Positions 32,951-41,581 of a stretch of DNA of 64,000 nucleotides are shown here, one piece after another. Position numbers and translations under genes: made by a program. Below the pieces are notes generated by a model. That model ran no database searches. It was not told the origin of the DNA and worked only from the letters and a program-made list of their open reading frames with translations. The stretch comes from Korobacter sp963758505 (GTDB taxonomy: Bacteria; Acidobacteriota; Terriglobia; Terriglobales; Acidobacteriaceae), in NCBI GenBank assembly GCA_963758505.1, contig CAVWVJ010000001.1, forward strand, positions 434,001-498,000, read 5' to 3'. Within the stretch, counting starts at the first letter, position 1, and each line of letters begins with the position of its first letter.

Positions 32951-34033
32951 ATGAAGACTGGAATCGTAGGCCTGCCGCAAGTCGGCAAAACCTCGTTGTT
33001 CGTCATGCTGACGAAAGCCGATGTCTCGAATCGCTCCTCGAACCCCCGCGAAGCGCACCTCGGCATCGCCATTGTGCCCGACGACCGTCTCGACAAACTG
33101 GCGGCGCTCTTCAACCCGAAGAAGCTCATCCACGCCCGCGTCGAATACGCCGATGTCGCCGCCATCAGCCAGGAGGCACTGAAGGAAACCGCCTTCGCCG
33201 CCAACCTGCGCAATGTCGATGCCCTCGCCCATGTCATCCGCGCCTTCGACGATCCCGCGATCCCGCACGTCGGTGAAATCGATCCCCTGCGCGATATCAA
33301 GAACCTCGACTTCGACCTGCTGGTCAACGATCTCGGACAGGTTGAAAAGCGCCTCGAGCGGGTGGAAAAGGATTTGAAGAAGATGCGCTCTGCAGATCTC
33401 GAAAAGGAATTCGAGCTGCTCAAGCGCGCCAAAACGCATCTCGAAACCGAGCGCCCTCTGCGCGAGATGGAGATGACCGCCGAAGACAAGAAACGCTTCC
33501 GCGGATTCATGTTTCTCAGCGAGAAGCCCATTCTCTACGTACTGAACATCGGCGAGAGCACCACCCTCGGCGACGATCTGGAGAAAGCGGTCGCCAAGTA
33601 CAACCTCACGGAAGTTGTCACCCGTCCCAACACCGGCGCTGTCGCCGTCTGCGCCAAGGTCGAGGCGGAACTCGCACAGATGCCCGACGAAGATGCCGCC
33701 GAGTTCCTCTCCAGCTACGGACTCAGAGAGAGCGGCCTCGTGCGCCTGATCCGCAAGACCTACGAACTGCTCGGGCTGATGTCGTTCTTCACCGTGGGCG
33801 AAGATGAATGCCGTGCCTGGACCGTCGAGCAGAACAGCCGTGCCCAGAACGCCGCCGGCGCCATTCACACGGACCTCGAAAAGCATTTCATTCGGGCCGA
33901 GGTCATTCACTGGGACACCCTGCTCGCCGCCGGCAGCGAAGCCAACGCCCGCGCCCAAGGCACGATGCGCCTGGAGGGCAAAGAGTACATCGTGAAGGAT
34001 GGCGACATCATGCACATCCGGCACAGCGGCTGA
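32951..34033 (+). CDS. ychF: Divergent YchF-family (Obg-related) nucleotide-binding protein
   Basis: 360 residues, the usual YchF length. The P-loop is GLPQVGKTS (7-15; YchF normally GLPNVGKST). The C-terminal TGS-like domain is canonical: FFTVGEDECRAWTV, HTDLEKHFIRAEVI and LEGKEYIVKDGDIM. The base-recognition segment YVLNIGES matches the YchF NxxE. The Switch II/G3 region, normally DIAGLVxGAS with a following GEGLGN, reads DVAAISQEALKETAF (68-82), so the DxxG glycine is lost. YchF is an ATPase that associates with ribosomes and responds to oxidative stress. Nucleotide hydrolysis here could be changed. A coiled-coil insertion (about 130-170) is as expected. Confidence 0.85.
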   Translation: MKTGIVGLPQVGKTSLFVMLTKADVSNRSSNPREAHLGIAIVPDDRLDKLAALFNPKKLIHARVEYADVAAISQEALKETAFAANLRNVDALAHVIRAFDDPAIPHVGEIDPLRDIKNLDFDLLVNDLGQVEKRLERVEKDLKKMRSADLEKEFELLKRAKTHLETERPLREMEMTAEDKKRFRGFMFLSEKPILYVLNIGESTTLGDDLEKAVAKYNLTEVVTRPNTGAVAVCAKVEAELAQMPDEDAAEFLSSYGLRESGLVRLIRKTYELLGLMSFFTVGEDECRAWTVEQNSRAQNAAGAIHTDLEKHFIRAEVIHWDTLLAAGSEANARAQGTMRLEGKEYIVKDGDIMHIRHSG

Positions 34034-34090
34034 CCTGCCCCGCAACTCTCCTTCGGCCTTTGCGAGCATCCAATTAGCCAGGAGGAGAGC

Positions 34091-34318
34091 ATGATCAAAA
34101 TCACGTGCGACAACTGCGGCGCAGAGCGTCCGGAAAAGCCCGCCGCCACGGCGGAGTGGATCCTCGGCTACGACATCGAGATCGAGTCGCCAAACTCCAT
34201 GCAGCGCTCGCTGCGCTTCCTCGATCACTGGGACGACCGCCGTATCCTGGAATTCGGGTCGATTCACCTATGCTGCGAGGAATGCAAAGCGGAGTACAAG
34301 GCCGCGGAAGCGGCCTGA
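34091..34318 (+). CDS. Small two-CxxC (zinc-ribbon-like) protein
   Basis: 75 residues with a strong Shine-Dalgarno (GGAGGAGA at 34081-34088) two bases before ATG. CDNCGAE at residues 6-12 and CCEECKAEY near the C-terminus give paired cysteines suited to one zinc ion. The middle (WILGYDIEIESP, SLRFLDHWDDRR) is mixed alpha/beta. No named family is recognised. It lies 57 bases after ychF on the same strand and converges on the ZIP transporter gene. Confidence 0.7.
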   Translation: MIKITCDNCGAERPEKPAATAEWILGYDIEIESPNSMQRSLRFLDHWDDRRILEFGSIHLCCEECKAEYKAAEAA

Positions 34319-34325
34319 GCGGTCG

Positions 34326-35057
34326 TCAGATCCCGTGGAAGAAGTGGTCCAGTACGAACAGCGCCGCCACGCCGACGAATACCAGCAGCGCCATGCGCAC
34401 TCCCGGCTCGTGGTTTACCTCGGGCATCAGGTCCGTTGCCGCGACGTAGATCGTCACCCCGGCGGATAAGGCTAACCCGTAGCTCACGGAGTGTTGCAGC
34501 GCCGCCATCGCCATCACGCCCGCAAACGTTGCCGCGCCCAGGATTGCCGAGGCTCCCCAGGATCGCAGCTTATCCAGTCCGCTCGCCAGCATCACCGAAG
34601 TGACCGTAAAACCCTCCGGGATCTTGTGCAGGAAGACGGCGAAAAAGATGATCCATCCCAGCCAGTTGGAAACCAGGAAGCCCGACGCAATCGCCACCCC
34701 GTCGAAAAACGAGTGGATAATCAGCCCGAACAGCACCGAGAACCGCTTATGCGAGTGGACGAACTCTTCCCCATGCGTTTCTTCGCCGTAGTGAAAGTGC
34801 GGAGAGAGAGTGTGCTCGAAGAAATGAATGATGAGATAGCCGAGCAGGATGATGTAGCCGGCCTTCGGGCCCTGTTCGCGTACACTTTCCGGCACCATTT
34901 CCACGATGGCGGTGGCCAGCATGAAGCCCGCGCCCAGCGCGACGAAATACCGCAGGTAGCGCCGCTCCCAGCTCTTCTGCACAATTACCGCGCCGCCGAA
35001 CACATTCGCGCCGGCAGCCGTAAGACCCAGCAAGATACTTAGCACCACTGGATTCAT
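34326..35057 (-). CDS. ZIP-family divalent metal transporter
   Basis: 243 residues with about seven to eight membrane helices. The metal-path motifs of the ZIP family are present: IIHSFFDGVAIA in helix IV and FLHKIPEGFTVT in helix V, each with His/Asp or His/Glu metal ligands. A His-rich cytosolic loop lies before helix IV (HFHYGEETHGEEFVHSH). The family imports zinc, iron or manganese into the cytosol. The gene is monocistronic and diverges from tRNA-Arg. Which metal is carried cannot be read from sequence. Confidence 0.9.
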   Translation of the reverse strand: MNPVVLSILLGLTAAGANVFGGAVIVQKSWERRYLRYFVALGAGFMLATAIVEMVPESVREQGPKAGYIILLGYLIIHFFEHTLSPHFHYGEETHGEEFVHSHKRFSVLFGLIIHSFFDGVAIASGFLVSNWLGWIIFFAVFLHKIPEGFTVTSVMLASGLDKLRSWGASAILGAATFAGVMAMAALQHSVSYGLALSAGVTIYVAATDLMPEVNHEPGVRMALLVFVGVAALFVLDHFFHGI

Positions 35058-35134
35058 TCACTTCGAGAATATCAGAGCAAGGCGTCCGCGCCACGGTCGG
35101 CTGGCTTGTTACTGGAATTGTGCCGCTCCTCCGC

Positions 35135-35140
35135 TACAAT
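35135..35140 (+). promoter_or_regulatory. Candidate -10 box for tRNA-Arg
   Basis: TACAAT sits 14 bases before the mature tRNA 5' end. No clear -35 at the right spacing. Confidence 0.4.
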
Positions 35141-35154
35141 GAAATCCAGCCCGT

Positions 35155-35231
35155 GGGCGCGTAGCTCAATTGGATAGAGCATCGGATTTCTAATCCGACG
35201 GTTGCAGGTTCGATCCCTGCCGCGCCTACCA
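35155..35231 (+). tRNA. tRNA-Arg (anticodon TCT)
   Basis: 77 bases with an encoded CCA. The acceptor stem GGGCGCG pairs with CGCGCCT (one G-U), the anticodon stem TCGGA/TCCGA encloses TTTCTAA with TCT at 35189-35191, and the T arm GCAGG-TTCGATC-CCTGC is perfect. It reads AGA (and AGG by wobble) arginine codons. Confidence 0.97.
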
Positions 35232-35397
35232 AGCCTCCCCCCACTTGGCCGTGTACCATCGCCCGTTCCGTACCTGTACCTTCGAGAGACTCAGCCCTGT
35301 ACCTTTGCTTGATCCGCCCAATGTTCGGCAGTACTCTTACGCAGAATGCGATCTGGCTCTACAGGTCGCGTGCGGGCCCTCCTATAAAGGTCTTACG

Positions 35398-36150
35398 ATG
35401 GCAGCTTTTTCCACGGGTGCGACGCCGAGACGCGAGCCGCGACGAGCGGTTGCCGTCAACGTGCGTCTGTTCGGGCTCGATGCCAACGGCCGCCCCGTAA
35501 ACTGCGAATGTTCCACCGTCGACATCAGCGCCCACGGCGTACGTCTCGTCGGCAATCAGCACTGGCGTCCTGGGGAGATCGTCGGCATTCGCCATGGCTC
35601 CGAAAAAGGACGCTTCCGCGTCGTGTGGATCGGCAAGCCGGGCGGGGATGACGCCACCCACATCGGGCTCCAGGCGGTGGAGATCAGCCGCTACTTCTGG
35701 GGCGTGAACATGCTCCAGTTCTCGCACACTCCCGACACGACGTCGGTCGCGAGTCGCATCGCGGGAGTGACGGAAACCACTCCGCAAGCACCTCGCATCA
35801 GCGCAACCAGTACTTCGTTGCCCCAAGCCGATGGACGTCGCCATATGCGCCTGCGTTGCGACGGCGGCGCCAAGATCGTGGTGAGCAGCGTGAATCACTG
35901 GGGTACGGTGATCGACATCAGCAATGGCGGATGCTATGTCGAATGTCCGACCGCCTATCCTCTCGGCACTTTGCTCTATGTGAAGCTTGGCATCGACGAT
36001 TTCAACTTCGAGTCCGACGGCGTTGTCCGCGTCTCTCATCCCGGCATGGGAATGGGCATCGAGTTCCTCCGTACCTCCTCGTTGCAACGTCGCATCCTCG
36101 AAGAGTACGTCGCCGAACTCTCGCGCGATCCCGACCGCCTGCGCCAGTAA
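35398..36150 (+). CDS. Protein with two PilZ domains
   Basis: About 250 residues from the ATG at 35398. The frame is open from 35245, just after the tRNA, but that extension looks non-coding. The first PilZ domain has RREPRRAVAV and STVDISAHG; the second has GRRHMRLRC and TVIDISNGG. Each thus shows the arginine cluster and the (D/N)xSxxG motif that bind cyclic di-GMP. A linker of about 40 residues rich in Ser and Thr separates them. PilZ proteins relay c-di-GMP to motility or polysaccharide machinery; duplicated domains may allow cooperative binding. No diguanylate cyclase is in the window. Confidence 0.8.
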   Translation: MAAFSTGATPRREPRRAVAVNVRLFGLDANGRPVNCECSTVDISAHGVRLVGNQHWRPGEIVGIRHGSEKGRFRVVWIGKPGGDDATHIGLQAVEISRYFWGVNMLQFSHTPDTTSVASRIAGVTETTPQAPRISATSTSLPQADGRRHMRLRCDGGAKIVVSSVNHWGTVIDISNGGCYVECPTAYPLGTLLYVKLGIDDFNFESDGVVRVSHPGMGMGIEFLRTSSLQRRILEEYVAELSRDPDRLRQ

Positions 36151-36199
36151 TAAAAATCAAATACTCGTGACGGACCACCAGCGTCTGAGTTGACCGAGC

Positions 36200-36949
36200 A
36201 TGCTGATCGAAGTCGGACAAGTAGAGGCGATCTTCCGGTATCCCGTGAAGTCCATGGGTGGCGAGCGGCTTGAGGTCGCCGAGATGGGCTGGCACGGCCT
36301 AGAGGGCGATCGTCGCCTGGCATTCCGGCGGATCGGGGACGGCAGTGGCTTCCCGTGGCTGACTGCGGGCAAGCTTCCCGACTTGATTCTGTTCGCGCCG
36401 CAGCGCCGCGAGGACGGCGCTAACGGAGAGCTTCCTACGCACGTTCGCACCCCGGATGGCGAAGAGATGCCTGTCTTCGGAGAGAGCTTGGCCGCGGAGG
36501 TCGGACGCCGCTACGGGGCTCCCGTGCAGATGATGCAGTTGAATCACGGCATCTTCGATGAAGCGAGCCTCTCCGTGATCGCCCTCGATACGGTGCGCGA
36601 GATCGGAAGACTCGCAGGCCGGAGCCCGGACGTGCGACGGTTTCGCCCCAATGTCGTGGTTCGTTTACTGCGACCGGTCCCATTCCAGGAGGACGAGTGG
36701 TTGGACGGGGTGCTCTCCTTCGGCAACCGGGACGACGCTCCCGCCATCGCCGTCACCATGCGCGACGTACGCTGCTCGATGGTGAACCTGGATCCCGACT
36801 CAGCCACTCCTGCGCCTGAAGTGCTGAAAGCCGTCGTTCGTGCGAACCAGAATAGCGCGGGAATCTACGGCGCGGTCACGCGCACCGGGCGACTTGCGGT
36901 GGGACAGACGATATTCTTCCGCGCAGCGACGCGGAAAGAGATGGAATGA
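36200..36949 (+). CDS. MOSC domain protein
   Basis: 249 residues. The N-terminal beta-barrel region has the MOSC_N signature FRYPVKSMGGERLEVAEMG followed by GLEGDRRLAF. The C-terminal MOSC fold includes FRPNVVV, a WLDGVLSFG strand, MVNLDPDSA and GIYGAVTRTGRLAVGQ. The usual catalytic cysteine region is DVRCSMVNLD (Cys near 193). Stand-alone MOSC proteins transfer sulfur or reduce N-hydroxylated compounds with a molybdenum cofactor (YcbX/mARC type). The gene is single, 49 bases after the PilZ gene, and is followed by a hairpin. Confidence 0.85.
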   Translation: MLIEVGQVEAIFRYPVKSMGGERLEVAEMGWHGLEGDRRLAFRRIGDGSGFPWLTAGKLPDLILFAPQRREDGANGELPTHVRTPDGEEMPVFGESLAAEVGRRYGAPVQMMQLNHGIFDEASLSVIALDTVREIGRLAGRSPDVRRFRPNVVVRLLRPVPFQEDEWLDGVLSFGNRDDAPAIAVTMRDVRCSMVNLDPDSATPAPEVLKAVVRANQNSAGIYGAVTRTGRLAVGQTIFFRAATRKEME

Positions 36950-36981
36950 TGGCACGGAGTGATTGAAACCGTCACGAGTGC

Positions 36982-37000
36982 GCCCCGGTTTTCCCGGGGC
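36982..37000. terminator. GC-rich hairpin after the MOSC gene
   Basis: A perfect 7-base-pair stem, GCCCCGG/CCGGGGC, with a TTTTC loop. The trailing T run is weak on the plus strand. It lies between convergent genes and may stop transcription of both. Confidence 0.5.
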
Positions 37001-37022
37001 TCTCGTATCGGCGCTCAGAAAC

Positions 37023-37472
37023 TTACGACACCTTCGTCATGCTGAAGGTCCCATTGCCCGTGCAGCCGACTCCGCCATTCAACGTCCACGTACCGCTGAC
37101 CGTGTTGTTCTGGAAGGTGCCGTTCAGGGTCATCGTGTTCCCGGCGCTCGCTCCGGTGGAAGTGATTGTCAACTGAAGGCCGGCGGTCGTCACGCCGCTC
37201 GTGTTTCCGCTGATCGTGAGCGCGCCGGTTTCCGTGCCTCCATTGGCGAAACACGCGCTGTTGGTGGTGAAGGTCAGGTTCTCCCCGGAGACGCTGTTAT
37301 TGCTGCTTTGCGTCAGCGAAGTCGTGAAGGAGAATTGCTGGTTGCCGTTGGCGTCGAGCAACGCGACAGACCAGTTGCCGCTGACATTCGGATTACTGCT
37401 GTTGTTGTTGTTGCCGCATGCGGCACAGATGGTGATCAGCGCGATCAGCATCGCGCTCCATAAATACTTCAT
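37023..37472 (-). CDS. Putative lipoprotein, beta-rich
   Basis: 149 residues from the ATG at 37472; the open frame from 37685 is longer but lacks a signal. The N-terminal helix MKYLWSAMLIALITICAAC ends in Cys, followed by Gly-Asn-rich GNNNNSSNPN. The -3 residue is Cys, so the lipobox is not standard. The rest is rich in Asn, Thr, Ser and Gly in regular strands (NTMTLNGTFQNN, VSGTWTLNGG), suggesting a beta-barrel or sandwich lipocalin-like domain. Such Asn/Ser-tract lipoproteins are frequent in Acidobacteria. No function is known. Confidence 0.6.
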   Translation of the reverse strand: MKYLWSAMLIALITICAACGNNNNSSNPNVSGNWSVALLDANGNQQFSFTTSLTQSSNNSVSGENLTFTTNSACFANGGTETGALTISGNTSGVTTAGLQLTITSTGASAGNTMTLNGTFQNNTVSGTWTLNGGVGCTGNGTFSMTKVS

Positions 37473-37656
37473 AGCCCACCCTGTTAGAAGATTTATCCCC
37501 AGGACCGAAGGCAAGTGATTGCTCTTACCGAAATCCCTTTGCCAGCGCGAACCCACCAATAGGCCAGAAGTTTCTGTCGATACTGTCCTTAGTTCCAAAG
37601 AGCCCACCCGGCAGGGCCAAATCTCGTGCCACCTTAGCTGTTTTGCACGCAAAAAA

Positions 37657-37680
37657 GCGCCGTGACTCTCGTCACGGCGC
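37657..37680 (-). terminator. Rho-independent terminator of the glutamine synthetase gene
   Basis: A perfect 10-base-pair stem, GCGCCGTGAC with its complement around a 4-base loop, followed on the minus strand by TTTTTTGCG. It starts 20 bases after the stop codon at 37700. Confidence 0.93.
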
Positions 37681-37699
37681 CGCACAACCGGTCCTCGTT

Positions 37700-39130
37700 C
37701 TAAAACTTATTCCACAAATACTGGTTGTAAACGTCGTGGTGGTATTGCACCTCCGGCGCCTTCACGAACGTTCCGAGCAGCCGTGGGCAACGGTCCGCGG
37801 ACGCCTGCTTCAGGTCTCCGTAGCGCGCTTTCACATCCGCGCCGAACAGCTTCGTCGTCCAGTCTGCCAGGCGGAAATGTTCGATCGCCGTATAGATGTT
37901 GTCCGGCAGATAGCGCTCTGCCTGCCGCAGGTTCTTGATCTTCGCCGTCTCACCCTGCAACCCGGTCTTGAAGATCGAGTACATCACCATGTACGGATTG
38001 GCATCCGGTCCTACCGAACGCACTTCCACGCGCATGCTCTTCTCATTGCCGATCGGAATCCGGATCATCGAGCCGCGGTCCACCGCCGACGCTTTGATCT
38101 GGTTCGGCGCTTCAAAGTGCGGATCGAGCCGCCGATAGGCGTTCACGCTCGCATTCAACAACAGGCAGATATCGTTGCCGTGGGTCAGGATGCGATCCAC
38201 GAACGACCACCCGAAGCTGCTCAGTTTCTCTTCGCCCTTCGGGTCCCAGAAGATGTTCTTTCCACCCTTGCTGATGGAAACGTTGGTGTGCATGCCGCTG
38301 CCATTCACGCCCACAACCGGCTTCGGCAGGAAAGAAGCCGTGAGGCCCATCTTGGTCGCCACCTGTCGGCAGATCAGCTTGTAGAGCTGGATCTGGTCGG
38401 CCGCAGCCACGACCTCGCCGTATCCGTAGTTGATTTCGAACTGCGAAGGCGCGACCTCGGGATGGTCCTTTTCGTTCTGGAATCCCATCGCGCGCTGCAC
38501 CTCTGCCGTCATGTCGATGAACGTGCGCAGCGGATCGCCCGGCAGGGAGTGGTAGTAGCCACCCGTGTTTACGTAGTCGAACCTGCCCGTCTCGTGGTAT
38601 CGCCGCTCCGCGTCCGGACCCTGGAACAAGAACCCTTCGATCTCGTTCGCTGCGTTGAGGGTGTATCCCTCTTTCTTGTGCAACTGTTCCGAGAAACTTT
38701 TCAGCAGGCCGCGTACATCCGCTTCATAGTGCTGGCCTTCCTTGCTGATCACTTCGCCGAAAACCAGTACCTTGCCCGGACCAAACACATCCGCCGGTCC
38801 CCAATAAAAAGAGCTCCAGTCGATGTACAAGCGAAGGTCGCTTTCACGCTGTGCCGTGAATCCCCGAATCGACGAGCCGTCGAAGGTCAGGTTGTCGAAG
38901 CTTTTCAGGAGGAATTTCTTATCGTAGTCCAGCATGTGCAGCCGGCCTTCCAGGTCGCTGAACAATACCGTGATCGCCTTCACCCGCTTCTCGTCGCTGA
39001 GATATTTCAGCCGCTCTTCCTGGATCTTGTCGGCGGACACGCGTTTCATCCGCTGTTCTTTTGCCTTTAGATTAAGTTCCTCGAGTTCGTCGTAGGGGAG
39101 CGCTAGAAAGTTACGCAGTTCAGTCGACAT
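37700..39130 (-). CDS. glnA: Type I glutamine synthetase-like enzyme
   Basis: 476 residues from the ATG at 39130, which has GAGGAG six bases upstream; the frame extends to 39244 without support. The glutamine synthetase core is clear: TFDGSSIRGFT, NEIEGFLF (metal ligands), the ATP-binding VNGSGMHTNVS, and RIPIGNEKSMRVEVRSV followed by DANPYMV. The C-terminal region lacks the NLYDLPPEE adenylylation loop of enterobacterial GlnA and ends NQYLWNKF, so activity is not regulated through GlnE in the standard way. It could be a specialised paralogue rather than the main ammonium-assimilating enzyme. Confidence 0.87.
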   Translation of the reverse strand: MSTELRNFLALPYDELEELNLKAKEQRMKRVSADKIQEERLKYLSDEKRVKAITVLFSDLEGRLHMLDYDKKFLLKSFDNLTFDGSSIRGFTAQRESDLRLYIDWSSFYWGPADVFGPGKVLVFGEVISKEGQHYEADVRGLLKSFSEQLHKKEGYTLNAANEIEGFLFQGPDAERRYHETGRFDYVNTGGYYHSLPGDPLRTFIDMTAEVQRAMGFQNEKDHPEVAPSQFEINYGYGEVVAAADQIQLYKLICRQVATKMGLTASFLPKPVVGVNGSGMHTNVSISKGGKNIFWDPKGEEKLSSFGWSFVDRILTHGNDICLLLNASVNAYRRLDPHFEAPNQIKASAVDRGSMIRIPIGNEKSMRVEVRSVGPDANPYMVMYSIFKTGLQGETAKIKNLRQAERYLPDNIYTAIEHFRLADWTTKLFGADVKARYGDLKQASADRCPRLLGTFVKAPEVQYHHDVYNQYLWNKF

Positions 39131-39510
39131 GAATCTCCTCAGAATAGGATCAAGGTGAAGCTGATGAGTTGTGGTGCGGTACTTTGTAGAGTAGCGCGGG
39201 CTTCCACAGCCCAGCCAATCAAATTCCGTGATGTCGTTCATCAACGGAATTTATCGGTGGAAAACTTCTGCACTGAAAAAGGAGCAGATTTCCTTCAAGA
39301 AAAACCCCATCGTTTACCGCATAAACCATTGATTCCAAGATGAATGATTTGCAGTAACAGATTCGATGTTACTGGGGTTATTGATTTAATTGACAACACC
39401 GCTGCACGCAGTAGAGAATGGCCCACGCTCTTCAACTCCGGCCAGAGCTCCCGCCGGAGTCAGGGTAGCAATCCACCTCTCCCAATCCAAACCTCGAAAG
39501 GCAAGGCATT
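39131..39510. other. Divergent intergenic region between glutamine synthetase and sedolisin genes
   Basis: 380 bases, A/T-rich from about 39240 to 39400. A possible plus-strand promoter at 39390 is listed separately. The minus-strand glutamine synthetase promoter must also lie here, but no clear boxes stand out. Confidence 0.5.
39390..39417 (+). promoter_or_regulatory. Candidate promoter of the sedolisin gene
   Basis: A perfect TTGACA at 39390-39395 is followed after 16 bases by TAGAGA at 39412-39417. Strong -35, weak -10; 93 bases before the start codon. Confidence 0.4.
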
Positions 39511-41523
39511 ATGAATGTCCCGCCCCGCTTTTTGCCAGGCCTGCTGCTAGCGGTCGCTTCCGTCGCGACTGTGCCGGCTCAAACCACTTCTCTCAGCACG
39601 CTCGCGAACAATACGCCCGGATTCGTCAAGGTAGCCTCCGATCTCGGACCAGCCGATCCGTCGCAGTCCATCAACGTCACTTTATCGCTCGCCTCGAAAG
39701 ATCGCGCCGGTCTCGATCAGTTCGTGAACGATGTGCGCACCCCGGGCACGGGTTCCTATCACCAGTTCCTCACCCATGCGGAATTCACGCAACGTTTTGG
39801 TGCCACCTCCGACTCGGTGAACGCGGTCAAGAAATTCGCCGCCGCCCACGGCCTCCAGGTCACCAGCGTCGCTGCGAACCAGCTTTCTGTTTCTTTGCGC
39901 GGTAGCGTTGCGGCGGTGCAGAGCGCCTTCGCTGTGCAGATCCACAATTACAAAAAGAGCAACCTGACGATGCGCAGCAATACCGCTGACCCGAAGATCG
40001 ACAGCGCGCTCGCTGCCAGCGTTACGGCCGCCGCCATCCAGGACCTGAAGTTCAATCCGGATAACGTTCATGCCCTCGATCCGAACGGCAAGCCGTTGAA
40101 GCCGATTCCGTTTTCGACGAAGCCGGACGGCTTGTATTTCGCCAATCAGTGCTTCCGCTCTCCGCAGACGATTACCGCCTCCGGCGCCGGCGCCACTGCC
40201 ACCTATGTCGGGAACCGCTATGGATCGAACATCACCAGCGGTCCGCCTAACCTTCCGCCGTGTGGTTATGACGTCGCCGATGTATGGGGCGGCTACAACC
40301 TGAAGCCCATGTACAACGCCGGCCTTGGCGGCCAGGGCGAAACCATCGTCATCGTCGACGCGTATGGATCCACGACGATCAAGAACGATGCCAACCTCTT
40401 CTCGGAGATCAACGGCCTTCCCGCTTTGAACTCCACCAACTTCAAAGTCGTCGGTACCCTCACAGACGCGAACAGCGGCTGGGCGGAAGAGACCACCCTT
40501 GACGTCGAGTGGGCCCACGCGATCGCTCCCCATGCCAAGATCGTTCTTGAAGTCGCGCCGAGCAACAGCTTCGCCGACCTCTACAACTCTGAGCTTGATG
40601 CCGTCAGCCACCACCGCGGCGTCGTCATCTCCAATAGCTGGAGCAGCTTTGAATCTCTTGGTTCCCCCGGCCTGCGCAGTGCGTTCGATACCCTGCTCGA
40701 GGAAGCCAATTCGATCGGGATCAACGTCGACTTCTCCACTGGCGATTACGGCGATAACGTCATCCAGCTCGGTTACGCCGATGTCGGTTATCCCGCCAGT
40801 TCGCCCTACGCAACTTCAATCGGCGGAACCAGCCTCGCATTGACCAGCTCCAAGACAATGAAATTCCAGACCGGCTGGGGCAACAACATTACGCGGCTGG
40901 TTGACGGAAGCACCGGCGATCCCGATGATCCGCCGCTCCTCGAAGGATTTATCTTTGGCGCCGCCGGTGGCAACAGCAACGTCTACGCCAAACCGAGCTG
41001 GCAGACGGGAACCAATCAGCCGCGCCGCGCGACGCCCGATGTCTCCTGGCTGGCCGATCCTTATACCGGCGTCGAGATCATCATCACCCTCGGCGGCCAG
41101 ACCCAGGTCGGCGTCATCGGCGGAACCAGTCTGGCCTGCCCGATGTTCTCCGCGATCTGGGCGATCGCTAACCAGAAAGCGAATACAACCAACGGTCTCG
41201 GCGATGCTGCCTCGATGCTCTATAGCCTGCCCTCGGGCGCTATCTACGACGTCGTTCCCTTCAACACCTCGAACAACGTGCACGGCGTCCTGAAAGATGC
41301 CTATGGCACCTCCCAGTACAACGCAACCGAACTCGCAACTCCGCTCGATAACACCCGCGGCTTCTACAGCGCTCTGTACCAGGGCGCGAGTTCCCTGAGT
41401 TGGTACGACCTCACCTTCGGGACGGACTCCACCCTCTACACCAAGCAGGGCTGGGATAACGTCACCGGTGTCGGCACGCCGAACGGCTTGAAGTTCGTCA
41501 CCGACATTGCCAACAAGAAATAA
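39511..41523 (+). CDS. Exported sedolisin (S53) serine-carboxyl peptidase
   Basis: 670 residues with a signal peptide (cleavage near VPA/Q). The pro-kumamolisin activation domain spans about 35-190 (YHQFLTHAEFTQRFG). The catalytic domain contains Glu327 and Asp331 (ETTLDVEW), Asp412 in STGDYGD (oxyanion hole) and nucleophile Ser540 in GGTSLACP. The calcium-binding end is GWDNVTGVGTPNG. Sedolisins are secreted endopeptidases active at acidic pH, fitting a soil acidobacterium that feeds on protein. A very strong terminator follows. Confidence 0.95.
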   Translation: MNVPPRFLPGLLLAVASVATVPAQTTSLSTLANNTPGFVKVASDLGPADPSQSINVTLSLASKDRAGLDQFVNDVRTPGTGSYHQFLTHAEFTQRFGATSDSVNAVKKFAAAHGLQVTSVAANQLSVSLRGSVAAVQSAFAVQIHNYKKSNLTMRSNTADPKIDSALAASVTAAAIQDLKFNPDNVHALDPNGKPLKPIPFSTKPDGLYFANQCFRSPQTITASGAGATATYVGNRYGSNITSGPPNLPPCGYDVADVWGGYNLKPMYNAGLGGQGETIVIVDAYGSTTIKNDANLFSEINGLPALNSTNFKVVGTLTDANSGWAEETTLDVEWAHAIAPHAKIVLEVAPSNSFADLYNSELDAVSHHRGVVISNSWSSFESLGSPGLRSAFDTLLEEANSIGINVDFSTGDYGDNVIQLGYADVGYPASSPYATSIGGTSLALTSSKTMKFQTGWGNNITRLVDGSTGDPDDPPLLEGFIFGAAGGNSNVYAKPSWQTGTNQPRRATPDVSWLADPYTGVEIIITLGGQTQVGVIGGTSLACPMFSAIWAIANQKANTTNGLGDAASMLYSLPSGAIYDVVPFNTSNNVHGVLKDAYGTSQYNATELATPLDNTRGFYSALYQGASSLSWYDLTFGTDSTLYTKQGWDNVTGVGTPNGLKFVTDIANKK

Positions 41524-41545
41524 CTGACGTTTTACTCTTCACCGG

Positions 41546-41581
41546 AGCGCCGCTTGGATTACCCAAGCGGCGCTTTATTTT
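41546..41581 (+). terminator. Rho-independent terminator of the sedolisin gene
   Basis: A perfect 12-base-pair stem (41546-41557 with 41563-41574) and a 5-base loop, followed by TTTATTTT. It lies between convergent genes. Confidence 0.92.

Noticed and set aside
32876..34267. 463-codon minus-strand frame covering all of ychF
   Set aside because: It mirrors the YchF coding frame, lacks any domain motif, and its length is explained by GC bias at third codon positions.
37643..39070. 475-codon plus-strand frame opposite glutamine synthetase
   Set aside because: Shadow of the conserved enzyme; the sequence is rich in Arg, His and Val without domain features.
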